From positions 1 to 63,962 of the forward strand of contig CALMZX010000056.1 in NCBI GenBank assembly GCA_937870685.1: a stretch of DNA of 63,962 bases, read 5' to 3'. Below the pieces are notes generated by a model. The model had not been told where the DNA came from. It worked only from the letters and a program-made list of their open reading frames with translations, and searched no databases. This document shows positions 13,932 through 22,073 of the stretch, piece by piece. Made by a program: the position numbers and the translations under genes. This DNA comes from an uncultured Alphaproteobacteria bacterium (lineage in GTDB: Bacteria > Pseudomonadota > Alphaproteobacteria > Rhizobiales > Aestuariivirgaceae). Every line of letters starts with the position of its first letter. The first letter of the stretch is position 1.

Positions 13932-14630
13932 GTGAGCGGACTCGATCTCGTCGCCTTCGATGCTGATGATACGCTGTGGCACAATCTCATCCACTTCGAG
14001 GCGGCAGAGAAGGCCTTTGGCGAGATGTTCAGCCATGTGCTGCCGCCGGACGACGGTGCGCATGCGTTGGCGGAAGCAGAGAAGCGCAACATCTCGCTCT
14101 ATGGTTTCGGCGTCAAGAGCTTCACGCTCTCGATGATCGAGACGGCGATCGACGTGACGGGTGGCACGGTTGATGCGGCGACCATTTCCAAACTGATCAA
14201 GATGGGCCGCACCATGCTCGACCACGAGATCGAGTTGCTGCCCCATGTGGAAGAGACGCTGAAGGCCCTGCATGGGCGCCACCGCCTGCTGCTGGTCACC
14301 AAGGGCGACCTGCACCACCAGGAGCGCAAGGTGCTGGCCTCTGGGCTGGCGCATTACTTCGAGGGCGTGGAGATCGTCGCCGACAAGAAGCCGGAAACCT
14401 ATGAACGCATCTGCCGACGCCATGGCGGGCGGGTGGAACGCACCCTGATGGCGGGCAACTCCATCCGCTCCGACGTGCTGCCGATGATCCGCGCCGGAGG
14501 CTACGGCGTCTATGTGCCCTTCGACATCCTCTGGGACCACGAACACGAAGAGGTGCCCGAGAACACGCCACGGTTCTTTGCCGTGAAGGATATTCGCGGC
14601 GTGGCAGAGGTGGCGGGGAGGTTGGGGTGA
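13932..14630 (+). CDS. HAD-superfamily hydrolase
   Basis: The GTG start at 13932 gives 232 residues of a haloacid-dehalogenase-fold phosphatase. Motif I is DLVAFDADDTLWHN (nucleophile Asp and second Asp two residues later), motif II is LLLVTKGDL, a conserved Lys lies in VADKKPETYE, and motif IV is AGNSIRSDVLPM. The frame extends back over the gshB end, but that part is a shadow of gshB. AGGG lies about 8 bases before the GTG. The substrate cannot be predicted. It follows gshB by 11 bp. Confidence 0.85.
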   Translation: MSGLDLVAFDADDTLWHNLIHFEAAEKAFGEMFSHVLPPDDGAHALAEAEKRNISLYGFGVKSFTLSMIETAIDVTGGTVDAATISKLIKMGRTMLDHEIELLPHVEETLKALHGRHRLLLVTKGDLHHQERKVLASGLAHYFEGVEIVADKKPETYERICRRHGGRVERTLMAGNSIRSDVLPMIRAGGYGVYVPFDILWDHEHEEVPENTPRFFAVKDIRGVAEVAGRLG

Positions 14631-14650
14631 GCCAAACAGGTGTCCTGTCG

Positions 14651-14687
14651 GATGTTATCCACAGCCACCCTGTCCAGGAGCAACATC
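14651..14687. promoter_or_regulatory. Perfect DnaA box inside an inverted repeat
   Basis: TTATCCACA at 14655-14663 matches the DnaA-box consensus exactly. It overlaps an inverted repeat whose arms are GATGTT (14651-14656) and AACATC (14682-14687), extendable by three positions with one mismatch. The site lies 20 bp beyond the HAD gene and at the left edge of a 700 bp gene-free region. It may regulate, titrate DnaA or form part of an origin. Alternatively the hairpin is a weak terminator of the gshB operon, but no T-run follows it. Confidence 0.5.
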
Positions 14688-14739
14688 TGACTTCTGCGGC
14701 GAGTCGACTCTTGCGCCTGCGCCCCGAATAGGCCTAGGT

Positions 14740-15073
14740 TTGCCCCGTTCTGGGGCAACTCAGAAACATGCCTCACACCCGCGGTAACGGATGTGAGGCG
14801 CTCTCGTTAGTCCGAGGCCTTCACCCTGGCGGTATTACCGCTGGGGGAGGGACCTGCAGTGGGAACGCACGTGTTCCAGACGGCCAAGGCGGATACGGGT
14901 ATAGTCCCGTACCGACACTGGCATGTGAATCGGGCAATAGACCCTCATCTCTGCACTTTCTTTCTCCGGTCCTGTGGCTGGCCGGATGCCCTAAACGCCC
15001 CATTGCGTCCGCGCTTAAAGACGCTTGGAGGTTTGGCATTCGCCCTGCCGAGTCGCGGCTCGGTGGAAAGTGC
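14740..15073. ncRNA. Hairpin-rich gene-free segment, candidate structured RNA of unknown family
   Basis: No convincing protein is encoded here. Visible stems are 14740-14746/14752-14758 (7 bp), 14770-14777/14792-14799 (8 bp), 14829-14833/14837-14841, 14862-14866/14873-14877, and 14890-14899/14906-14914 (9 bp with one bulge). A domain closed by GCACTTTC (14953-14960) with GAAAGTGC (15066-15073) can hold three arms: 14965-14969/14982-14986, 14986-14990/15035-15039 (enclosing 15005-15009/15020-15024) and 15048-15052/15059-15063; the first two share base 14986. I compared it from memory with tmRNA, RNase P RNA, SRP RNA, 6S RNA and the TPP and cobalamin riboswitches and found no match. The strand is undetermined. 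Some stems could be chance. Confidence 0.35.
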
Positions 15074-15188
15074 ATAGGTACTGTAGACACCACGCTTTAT
15101 CGAAATTCAAGCATAGTGAAATCACAGTGGAAAACTGGCCAAAGCATGAACATCCAAACACACAATTGACCCGAGGCGTGGTTGAAAA

Positions 15189-15203
15189 TTAACGTCATTT
15201 TAA
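15189..15203. promoter_or_regulatory. CtrA-type box TTAA-N7-TTAA upstream of comM
   Basis: TTAA at 15189-15192 and TTAA at 15200-15203, separated by exactly seven bases, match the full alphaproteobacterial CtrA consensus. The site lies 132 bp before the comM start in an AT-rich tract (about 15080-15260). CtrA control of competence-type genes is reported in several alphaproteobacteria, and a DivL homologue is encoded at 42 kb. Binding itself is an inference. Confidence 0.6.
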
Positions 15204-15334
15204 TATGTTAGTAGGTGCGTGCCGCTAAACTTGGCACGTGACCCCTATCCGTCACCCAAGTCGATTGTTCCATTTTTGTTCTTGACCGACGGAATTCCTC
15301 CGCCCTAACGTCCTAAGTGCAAAGGGGTGAGGTC

Positions 15335-16864
15335 ATGACATCGCGGGTTGCAACGGTTGCCTTCCAGGGGGTGGAGGGCGTTCTCATTGATTGCCAGGCG
15401 CAGTTCACCGGCGGTCAGGCGGCTTTCACGGTGGTCGGGCTGCCGGACAAGGCCGTGGGTGAGAGCCGCGAGCGGGTGCGGGCGGCGTTGCACTCCATTG
15501 GTCTCGCCCTTCCGGGCAAGCGGCTGGTCATCAACCTCTCGCCCGCCGACCTTCCCAAGGAGGGCAGCCATTATGACCTGCCCATTGCGCTTGCCCTTCT
15601 TTCGGCGCTGGGTGTCATACCCCCGGATTTCCTGCAGTCCTACGCCGTCATGGGCGAACTGGCGCTGGATGGCAGTCTGCTGCCCGTCTCAGGGGCCCTT
15701 CCAGCCGCCATGACGGCCCATGGCCATGGGCTTGGCCTCATCTGCCCGAAGGCGTCGGGTGCCGAGGCCGCCTGGGCAGGGGAGACCGTCGATATCCTCG
15801 CGCCTGAAACCTTGATCCAGCTCATCAACCATGTGAAGGGCACGCAGGTGCTGCGCCGCCCCGAAGCCCGGCTGCAGGAGAAGGTGCCAGCCCTCCCCGA
15901 CCTCTCCGACATCAAGGGGCAGGAGGCGGCCAAGCGGGCGCTGGAAGTGGCGGCGGCAGGCGGCCACCACATGATGATGGTCGGCCCTCCCGGGGCGGGG
16001 AAATCCATGCTGGCGCAGCGCCTGCCCTCCATCCTGCCACCCATGGAAGCGCGCGAGATGCTGGACGTCTCGATGATCGCCTCGCTCTCCGGCGAATTGC
16101 GCGACGGCCAGCTATCCCGGGCGCGGCCCTTCCGCGCCCCGCATCATTCCGCCTCCATGCCGGCGCTGGTGGGCGGCGGCCTGCGGGCCAAGCCGGGCGA
16201 GATGGCGCTTGCCCATCACGGCGTGCTCTTTCTGGACGAGTTGCCGGAATTCGGCCCCCGCGTCCTTGAATCCCTGCGCCAGCCCATGGAAACGGGAGCA
16301 ACCGTGGTGGCACGGGCGAACTACCATGTGACCTACCCCGCGCGCTTCCAGCTGGTCGCCGCCATGAACCCGTGCAAGTGCGGCATGGCGGGCGAACCGG
16401 GGCACATCTGCCGGCAGGGCCCGCGCTGTGCGGCGGACTACCAGGGGCGGATTTCCGGTCCGCTTCTCGACCGCATGGATATCCAGATCGAGCTGCAGTC
16501 GGTGAAGGCCTCCGACCTCACGCTCCCGGCGCCAAAGGAAACCAGCGCCGATGTGGCGGGGCGGGTGGCGGCGGCGCGGGCCCGTCAGGCCGGGCGCTAC
16601 CAAGCCATGGGCCTGCCGGAGTTGCGCACCAATGCCGAAGCCGACGGCAAGGTGCTGGAAGAGATCGTGCGGCTGGACGCGGCAGGCACTGCCCTCATCC
16701 GTGATGCGGCGGATGCCATGAACCTCTCGGCGCGCGGCTATCACCGGGTGCTCCGGGTGGCACGCAGCATCGCCGACCTTGATGGCCGGGAGGCGGTGGC
16801 ACGCATCCATCTCGCCGAGGCGCTCAGCTACCGCCAGAAACCGGCCCTGCTGCGGGCGGCGTGA
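15335..16864 (+). CDS. comM: YifB/ComM-family Mg-chelatase-like AAA+ ATPase
   Basis: This 509-residue protein has an N-terminal ribosomal-S5-like/Lon-like domain (VVGLPDKAVGESRERVRAAL, LSPADLPKEGSHYDLPIAL). The Mg-chelatase AAA+ core follows, with Walker A GPPGAGKSML and Walker B GVLFLDELPEF, a Cys cluster in NPCKCGMAGEPGHIC, and a C-terminal chelatase domain. In Vibrio, ComM is a hexameric helicase that promotes branch migration during natural transformation. The frame opens at 15317, but the ATG at 15335 has AAAGGGGTGAGG just upstream. A CtrA-type box precedes it. Confidence 0.93.
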   Translation: MTSRVATVAFQGVEGVLIDCQAQFTGGQAAFTVVGLPDKAVGESRERVRAALHSIGLALPGKRLVINLSPADLPKEGSHYDLPIALALLSALGVIPPDFLQSYAVMGELALDGSLLPVSGALPAAMTAHGHGLGLICPKASGAEAAWAGETVDILAPETLIQLINHVKGTQVLRRPEARLQEKVPALPDLSDIKGQEAAKRALEVAAAGGHHMMMVGPPGAGKSMLAQRLPSILPPMEAREMLDVSMIASLSGELRDGQLSRARPFRAPHHSASMPALVGGGLRAKPGEMALAHHGVLFLDELPEFGPRVLESLRQPMETGATVVARANYHVTYPARFQLVAAMNPCKCGMAGEPGHICRQGPRCAADYQGRISGPLLDRMDIQIELQSVKASDLTLPAPKETSADVAGRVAAARARQAGRYQAMGLPELRTNAEADGKVLEEIVRLDAAGTALIRDAADAMNLSARGYHRVLRVARSIADLDGREAVARIHLAEALSYRQKPALLRAA

Positions 16865-16953
16865 TATCCCCGCAATCCACAGGATTTAGTGAAACTTTAC
16901 CGTGATTCACGTGCATCACGCTTTGGCAAGGCTTGCGGCGCTAATGAGTGGCC

Positions 16954-18777
16954 ATGAGCAGAAGGATCACCCGTCCGTCCAAGTCCCGCGGCATCTCCGG
17001 CACGAGCTGGCGCGCACCCGTGCTCGCGGCGGTCTGGGGCGTTGAAATCCTCCTCACCTTCGGCCTCATCGGCCTCGTCAATCATTTCATGGACCAGACG
17101 CCGCTGCTGGCGGCCCTCGTCCTGCTCGCCGGTGCGGCAGCACTGTCGGCCATCGCCTATGTGCTGCTCAACCGCGAAATCCTGCAGCGCCTCAAGACCC
17201 TGAAGTCCGGCCTTTCGGCGGAACAGGTGGCACGCAATGCGGCGGAGGAACTGGCCAGCGAAAAATCCCGCCTGCTCGCCACCATGAGCCATGAGATCCG
17301 CACGCCGCTGAATGGCGTCATCGGCATGCTCGGCCTGTTGCTCGAAAGCGAAATGACGCCAGAGCAGAAGAACTATGCCACCACGGCGCATGCCTCTGGC
17401 CGCATCCTTCTCTCGATCATTGATGAAATACTCGATGGTGCAAAATCCGAGGCCCTGCGCAAGGACAAGATCGCGCCCGTCGACATCACGGCGCTGGTGG
17501 AGAATGTCACGGAGCTTCTGGCACCGCGCGCCCATGCCAAGGGGATCGAAATCGTCTCGCTCTTTGCCCCCGACGTGCCGCAGACCGTCATGGGCGATGA
17601 CATGCGGCTGCGCCAGATCCTCTTCAATCTCGCGGGCAACGCCATCAAGTTCACCGAGCGTGGCGGTGTCGCCATCACGGTGGCACGCCACGGGTCTGAT
17701 GGATTGAGCTTCACGGTATCCGACACCGGCATCGGCATGACGGCGGACGAACTGTCACGCATCTTCAAGCCCTTCGAGCAGGCCAACGCGGATACGACGC
17801 GGCGTTTCGGCGGCACCGGCCTTGGCCTCACCATCAGCCGCCGCATTGCCGAAAGCCTCGGCGGCGGGATCAGCGCGCAAAGCACGCCCGGCGAAGGCAC
17901 CTGCCTCACCGTCACCCTGCCCGGAACGGTGACGGCCGACGCCGCGCCGCGCGCCGGAAACGCGCTGGCCGGACGGCGCTTCCGCCTCTGCCTCGAGGCC
18001 GGTTTCGTGTCGGGGCATTTCGCGCGGCAACTACAGGCGCAGGGTGCTGATGTGATCGCGCCCGCCGACCTGCAGGGGCAGGACGCCAGGGCACTCCTGC
18101 ACAACAGTCTCGACAGCATCATCTGCGATTCACAGTCGGGCCCGCCGCTGCTGGAGGCCGCCCGCAAGCTGGAGCGGCAAGGCAGGCCGCTGCCGCAAAT
18201 CTGGATTCTGCTGACGCCCGACGAGCGCCGTCCGCTGCAGCACCTGCTGAAGCAGCCGCTCACCGGCTACCTCATGCGGCCCGTGCGCTGCTCGACACTG
18301 GTCGAGCAGCTGACCTCGCGTGACAGCGCCTTCGTCCGCACGGCGGCGGCACAGTTGCGCACCATCGCCACACGCGCCAGCCGGGGTCCGGCGCTGCATG
18401 TGCTGCTGGCTGACGACACGCCGGTCAACACGGTCATCGCCCGCACCATCCTGGAGAAAGCCGGCCACAGCGTGGTGGCGGTCAATTCCGGCGTGGCGGC
18501 GATCGAGGCCATCAATGGCGGGACGCCGTTCGACATCCTGCTGCTCGACATGGAAATGCCGGGCCTCAGCGGGCCGGAAACAGCCCAGCTCATCCGTGCC
18601 GCCGAAGCGCAGTCGCAACACAGGCGCCTGCCCATTCTCGCGCTTACGGCCAACACGCGCCCCGAAGCCGTCGCCGCCTGCCTCACTGCCGGCATGGATG
18701 GACACCTCGCCAAACCCTTCGACCGCCACGACCTTGAGACCAGCGTGGTCCGGCTGGCGCTGCCGCCTGCGGCGTGA
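16954..18777 (+). CDS. Hybrid sensor histidine kinase/response regulator
   Basis: This 607-residue membrane kinase has two transmembrane segments (about 22-44 and 50-72) with a very short periplasmic loop. The HisKA domain carries phospho-acceptor His113 in MSHEIRTPLNG, and the HATPase has Asn229 in the N-box, DTGIGM and GGTGLGLTIS. A degenerate receiver-like stretch (about 341-455) lacks an obvious phospho-Asp context. A C-terminal receiver carries Asp532 in LLLDMEMPG and a conserved Lys in HLAKPFD. No PAS or other sensor domain is visible and no partner regulator adjoins it. The ATG at 16954 is preferred; an in-frame GTG lies at 16948. It follows comM by 89 bp. Confidence 0.93.
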   Translation: MSRRITRPSKSRGISGTSWRAPVLAAVWGVEILLTFGLIGLVNHFMDQTPLLAALVLLAGAAALSAIAYVLLNREILQRLKTLKSGLSAEQVARNAAEELASEKSRLLATMSHEIRTPLNGVIGMLGLLLESEMTPEQKNYATTAHASGRILLSIIDEILDGAKSEALRKDKIAPVDITALVENVTELLAPRAHAKGIEIVSLFAPDVPQTVMGDDMRLRQILFNLAGNAIKFTERGGVAITVARHGSDGLSFTVSDTGIGMTADELSRIFKPFEQANADTTRRFGGTGLGLTISRRIAESLGGGISAQSTPGEGTCLTVTLPGTVTADAAPRAGNALAGRRFRLCLEAGFVSGHFARQLQAQGADVIAPADLQGQDARALLHNSLDSIICDSQSGPPLLEAARKLERQGRPLPQIWILLTPDERRPLQHLLKQPLTGYLMRPVRCSTLVEQLTSRDSAFVRTAAAQLRTIATRASRGPALHVLLADDTPVNTVIARTILEKAGHSVVAVNSGVAAIEAINGGTPFDILLLDMEMPGLSGPETAQLIRAAEAQSQHRRLPILALTANTRPEAVAACLTAGMDGHLAKPFDRHDLETSVVRLALPPAA

Positions 18778-18819
18778 TTGCGTTACCGGACTGTTGCACT
18801 TCCGGGATAGAAGTCAGCC

Positions 18820-19665
18820 ATGCCCCAGGTTCTTGCCTCCAAGGCTTCGCTTGTTGCCCGACTGGCGCAATCGCCTGCCGATGTTGCCGCCGCCCAGCGG
18901 CTGCGCCACCGTGTCTTCATGGAGGAAGGATCAGCCACCACGGCCCGCAACGGCGAGGGGCGCGACAGCGACCGCTATGACGCGGTGTGCGATCACCTGC
19001 TCGTCATCAGGACGGGTGCCAATGGAGAACCCGGATTTGCCGTTGAAGACGGCGACCTCGTGGGCACCTACCGGCTGATCCGCGAGGCGGCGGCGGACAA
19101 TGCCGACGGCTTCTACACCTCTGGTGAATACGACATCGCGCCGTTGATGGCACGCAAGCGCGGCCTTTCCTTCCTCGAACTCGGGCGTTCCTGCGTGCGC
19201 GCCGACATGCGCGACCAGCCGGTGGCGGAACTGCTCTGGCAAGGCATCTGGAACTATGTGCGCGCCCACAGGATTGACGTGATGATGGGCTGCGCCAGTT
19301 TTGACGGCACCGACCCGGAGATCCACGCGGACGCGCTGACATGGCTGGCGCATGCCGCCAAGGCACCGGAGGACTGGCATGTCGCCGCCCTGCCGGGGCG
19401 CTATGTGAACATGCGGCGGAGGCCGATCGAATCCATTGATCCGCGCGCCGCCATGCGTTCCCTGCCACCGCTCATCAAGGGCTATGTGCGGCTCGGCTGC
19501 CATGTGGGCGAGGGCGCCGTCATCGACCACGACTTCAACACCACGGACGTGCTGATCGTGCTGCCCGTTGCCGCGATCAACCCACGCTACTTCGCCTATT
19601 TCGGCGCGCCCGCCGCAACCTCACTCACCAATTCAGGTCAAAGGCCGCAATCGCCGCAAGATTGA
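18820..19665 (+). CDS. olsB: L-ornithine N(alpha)-acyltransferase
   Basis: OlsB (281 residues) transfers a 3-hydroxyacyl chain from acyl carrier protein to ornithine, the first step of phosphate-free ornithine-lipid synthesis. The GNAT-like N-terminal part (DVAAAQRLRHRVFMEEG, YDAVCDHLLVI, VGTYRLIRE) and the central FLELGRSCVRADMRD and MMGCASFDGTDPEIH are characteristic of this family. The partner acyltransferase gene olsA is not in the window. Its 3' end overlaps the oppositely oriented maeB gene by 41 bp. Confidence 0.87.
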   Translation: MPQVLASKASLVARLAQSPADVAAAQRLRHRVFMEEGSATTARNGEGRDSDRYDAVCDHLLVIRTGANGEPGFAVEDGDLVGTYRLIREAAADNADGFYTSGEYDIAPLMARKRGLSFLELGRSCVRADMRDQPVAELLWQGIWNYVRAHRIDVMMGCASFDGTDPEIHADALTWLAHAAKAPEDWHVAALPGRYVNMRRRPIESIDPRAAMRSLPPLIKGYVRLGCHVGEGAVIDHDFNTTDVLIVLPVAAINPRYFAYFGAPAATSLTNSGQRPQSPQD

Positions 19666-21907
19666 CGATGTCATTGGTCGTCGCCGACATGGAGGCGATC
19701 TGCACCGAACCGGCGATGCCCGTCAGCAGCGGGCCGATCACGGTGACGCCACCCAGCTGCTGCAGCATCTTGGTGGAGATCGAGGCGGAGTGAGCGGCCG
19801 GCATGACCAGCACGTTGGCTGGCCCCGTCAGGCGGCAAAACGGAAAGAGCGCCATGGCCTCGCGTGACAACGCAACGTCGGCGGCCATTTCTCCGTCAAA
19901 CTCGAAATCGACGCCGCGCTGGGCGAGGATTTCCACGGCCTCCTTCACATAGGCGGCGCGCTCGCCCTTGGGGTAGCCGAAGGTGGAGTAGGAGAGCAGC
20001 GCCACGCGTGGCTCGTAGCCGAATTTGCGGGCCACGCCTGCCGCTTCCTGGGCGATATCTGCGAGTTCCTGCGCGGTCGGCAGTTCATGCACCGAGGTGT
20101 CAGCGATGAAGACGGTGCGGCCGCGCACCAGCGCCATGGAGACACCGATGGGGCGGTGGCCCTTGCGCACGTCGATGGCGCGGCGGATGTTGTCGAGGGC
20201 CAGCGAGTAGTTGCGCGTCAGGCCCGTCACCATGGCATCGGCATCACCCAGCGCCACCATGCAGGCGCCGAAGACGTTGCGGTCCTGGTTGGCGAGGCGC
20301 TGGCAGTCGCGGTAGAGCATGCCGTCGCGCTGCAGGCGGCCATAGAGATAGTTGGCATAATCAACGTTGCGGTCGGAGAGACGGGCGTTGAGGATCTCGA
20401 CGTGTTCGTTCAACTCGATGCCGGAGGCCTTGAGCGTCGCGGCGATCACCTCTTCGCGCCCGATCAGGATGGCATTGCCGAGACCTGCCGAGGCGTAGGA
20501 GTTGGCGGCGCGGATCATGCGGTCTTCCTCGCCTTCGGCGAAGACCATGCGCTTGGGCTTGCGGCGCACATAGCCGTAGACATTCTGCAGCGTACCCGCA
20601 ATCGGATCGAGGCGGGCGGAGAGTTGCGCCGCGTAGGCTTCAAGGTCGGCGATGTGATGGCGCGCCACGCCTGATTCCATGGCGGCGCGGGCCACCGCGA
20701 CTGGAATGCGCGAGATGAGGCGCGGGTCGAAGGGCACGGGGATCAGGTATTCGCGGCCAAAGGTGAGGCGCGAGCCGTGGTAGGCGGCGGCCACCTCATC
20801 GGGCACGTCTTCCTGCGCCAGTTCGGCAAGGGCGCGCGCTGCCGCCACCTTCATCTCCTCGTTGATGGTACGGGCGCGCACGTCGAGCGCGCCCCGGAAG
20901 ATATAGGGAAAGCCCAGCACATTGTTGACCTGGTTGGGATAGTCCGAGCGCCCTGTCGCCATGATGGCATCACTGCGCACCTGGTGGGCATCTTCCGGGG
21001 TGATTTCCGGATCGGGATTGGCCATGGCGAAGATGACGGGGTCCTTCGCCATGCTCTTCACCATGGCAGGGGTGAGGGCACCGGCAACCGAGAGGCCGAA
21101 GAACACATCCGCGCCATCCATGGCTTCGGCGAGCGTGCGCAGCGGCGTATCAACCGCATGCGCCGACTTCCACTGGTTCATGCCCTCGGTGCGGCCCTTG
21201 TAGACCACGCCCTTGCTGTCACAGAGAATGACGTTGTGGCCGGGCACGCCGAGCGACTTCACCAGTTCCACGCAGGCGATGGCTGCGGCACCAGCACCAT
21301 TGCAGACGAGGCGGAAATCCTTGAGCGAGCGCCCGGTGATCTGCAGGGCGTTGATGAGCGCCGCGGTTGCGATGATGGCTGTGCCGTGCTGGTCGTCATG
21401 GAACACCGGAATGTCCATCAGCTCGCGCAGGCGCTGCTCGATCACGAAACAGTCCGGGGCCTTGATGTCCTCGAGGTTGATGCCGCCGAAGGAGGGACCG
21501 AGGTAACGCACGGCGCCGATGAACTCATCGACATCCTTGGTATCGACTTCGAGGTCGATGGAATCGACATCGGCAAAGCGCTTGAACAGAACCGACTTCC
21601 CTTCCATCACGGGCTTCGAGGCGAGCGCGCCGAGGTCGCCCAACCCGAGAATGGCAGTGCCGTTGGAGATGACCGCCACGAGGTTGCCCTTGGTGGTGTA
21701 GTCATAGGCGGTGGACGGGTCCTCGGCGATGCGGCGCACGGGAACGGCAACGCCCGGGCTGTAGGCCAGCGACAGGTCACGCTGGGTCGCCATGGGCTTT
21801 GTCGGGTTGATCTCGAGCTTGCCGGGCTTGCCCCTCTGGTGGAACTGCAGCGCTTCTTCATCGGAAATCGTCGGGCGCTTGGGCATCTTGCGGGGCGGCG
21901 TGCTCAT
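19625..21907 (-). CDS. maeB: NADP-dependent malic enzyme, fused phosphotransacetylase-like domain
   Basis: This 760-residue MaeB-type enzyme oxidatively decarboxylates malate to pyruvate. The malic domain (about 20-430) shows [42 protein letters not shown] and [16 protein letters not shown]. The C-terminal third (about 440-760) resembles phosphate acetyltransferase ([17 protein letters not shown]) and usually has a regulatory rather than catalytic role in this family. The frame is open well upstream, but MSTPPRK at 21907 gives the usual start, with AGGAAA upstream. Its 3' end runs into olsB on the other strand. Confidence 0.94.
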   Translation of the reverse strand: MSTPPRKMPKRPTISDEEALQFHQRGKPGKLEINPTKPMATQRDLSLAYSPGVAVPVRRIAEDPSTAYDYTTKGNLVAVISNGTAILGLGDLGALASKPVMEGKSVLFKRFADVDSIDLEVDTKDVDEFIGAVRYLGPSFGGINLEDIKAPDCFVIEQRLRELMDIPVFHDDQHGTAIIATAALINALQITGRSLKDFRLVCNGAGAAAIACVELVKSLGVPGHNVILCDSKGVVYKGRTEGMNQWKSAHAVDTPLRTLAEAMDGADVFFGLSVAGALTPAMVKSMAKDPVIFAMANPDPEITPEDAHQVRSDAIMATGRSDYPNQVNNVLGFPYIFRGALDVRARTINEEMKVAAARALAELAQEDVPDEVAAAYHGSRLTFGREYLIPVPFDPRLISRIPVAVARAAMESGVARHHIADLEAYAAQLSARLDPIAGTLQNVYGYVRRKPKRMVFAEGEEDRMIRAANSYASAGLGNAILIGREEVIAATLKASGIELNEHVEILNARLSDRNVDYANYLYGRLQRDGMLYRDCQRLANQDRNVFGACMVALGDADAMVTGLTRNYSLALDNIRRAIDVRKGHRPIGVSMALVRGRTVFIADTSVHELPTAQELADIAQEAAGVARKFGYEPRVALLSYSTFGYPKGERAAYVKEAVEILAQRGVDFEFDGEMAADVALSREAMALFPFCRLTGPANVLVMPAAHSASISTKMLQQLGGVTVIGPLLTGIAGSVQIASMSATTNDIVNLAAIAAFDLNW

Positions 21908-22073
21908 GATCTTCGGGTGTTTCCTGTTTCTGCTTGGGCCCCGTTTGTGTGCCGGTGGCCAGCCTGTCAGCCTAGTGAGGGAATGTCCGCTGCTCAAGGC
22001 CGGAAAACGTGGAAAAAGTCGCATGGACAGCGTGCCGTTGCGGGCCTGCGGCAAAGCGGGCTAAGGCGTGACC

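Noticed and set aside
14740..15073. tmRNA, RNase P RNA, SRP RNA, 6S RNA or riboswitch
   Set aside because: There is no tag-peptide frame or T-loop for tmRNA and no conserved core of RNase P or SRP RNA. The TPP and cobalamin signature boxes do not match beyond short chance similarity.
14768..15169. 133-codon plus-strand frame in the gene-free spacer
   Set aside because: It has no ribosome site, no family resemblance and odd composition, and its bases are better explained by the hairpin pattern. It is not excluded entirely.
14800..15310. Integron attC-like recombination site
   Set aside because: GTTAGTC and CCCTAAC near the ends fail the GTTRRRY/RYYYAAC consensus and are not paired across a single folded site.
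16871..16885. DnaA box near the comM-kinase junction
   Set aside because: CAATCCACA differs from the consensus at two of nine positions, too weak to claim.
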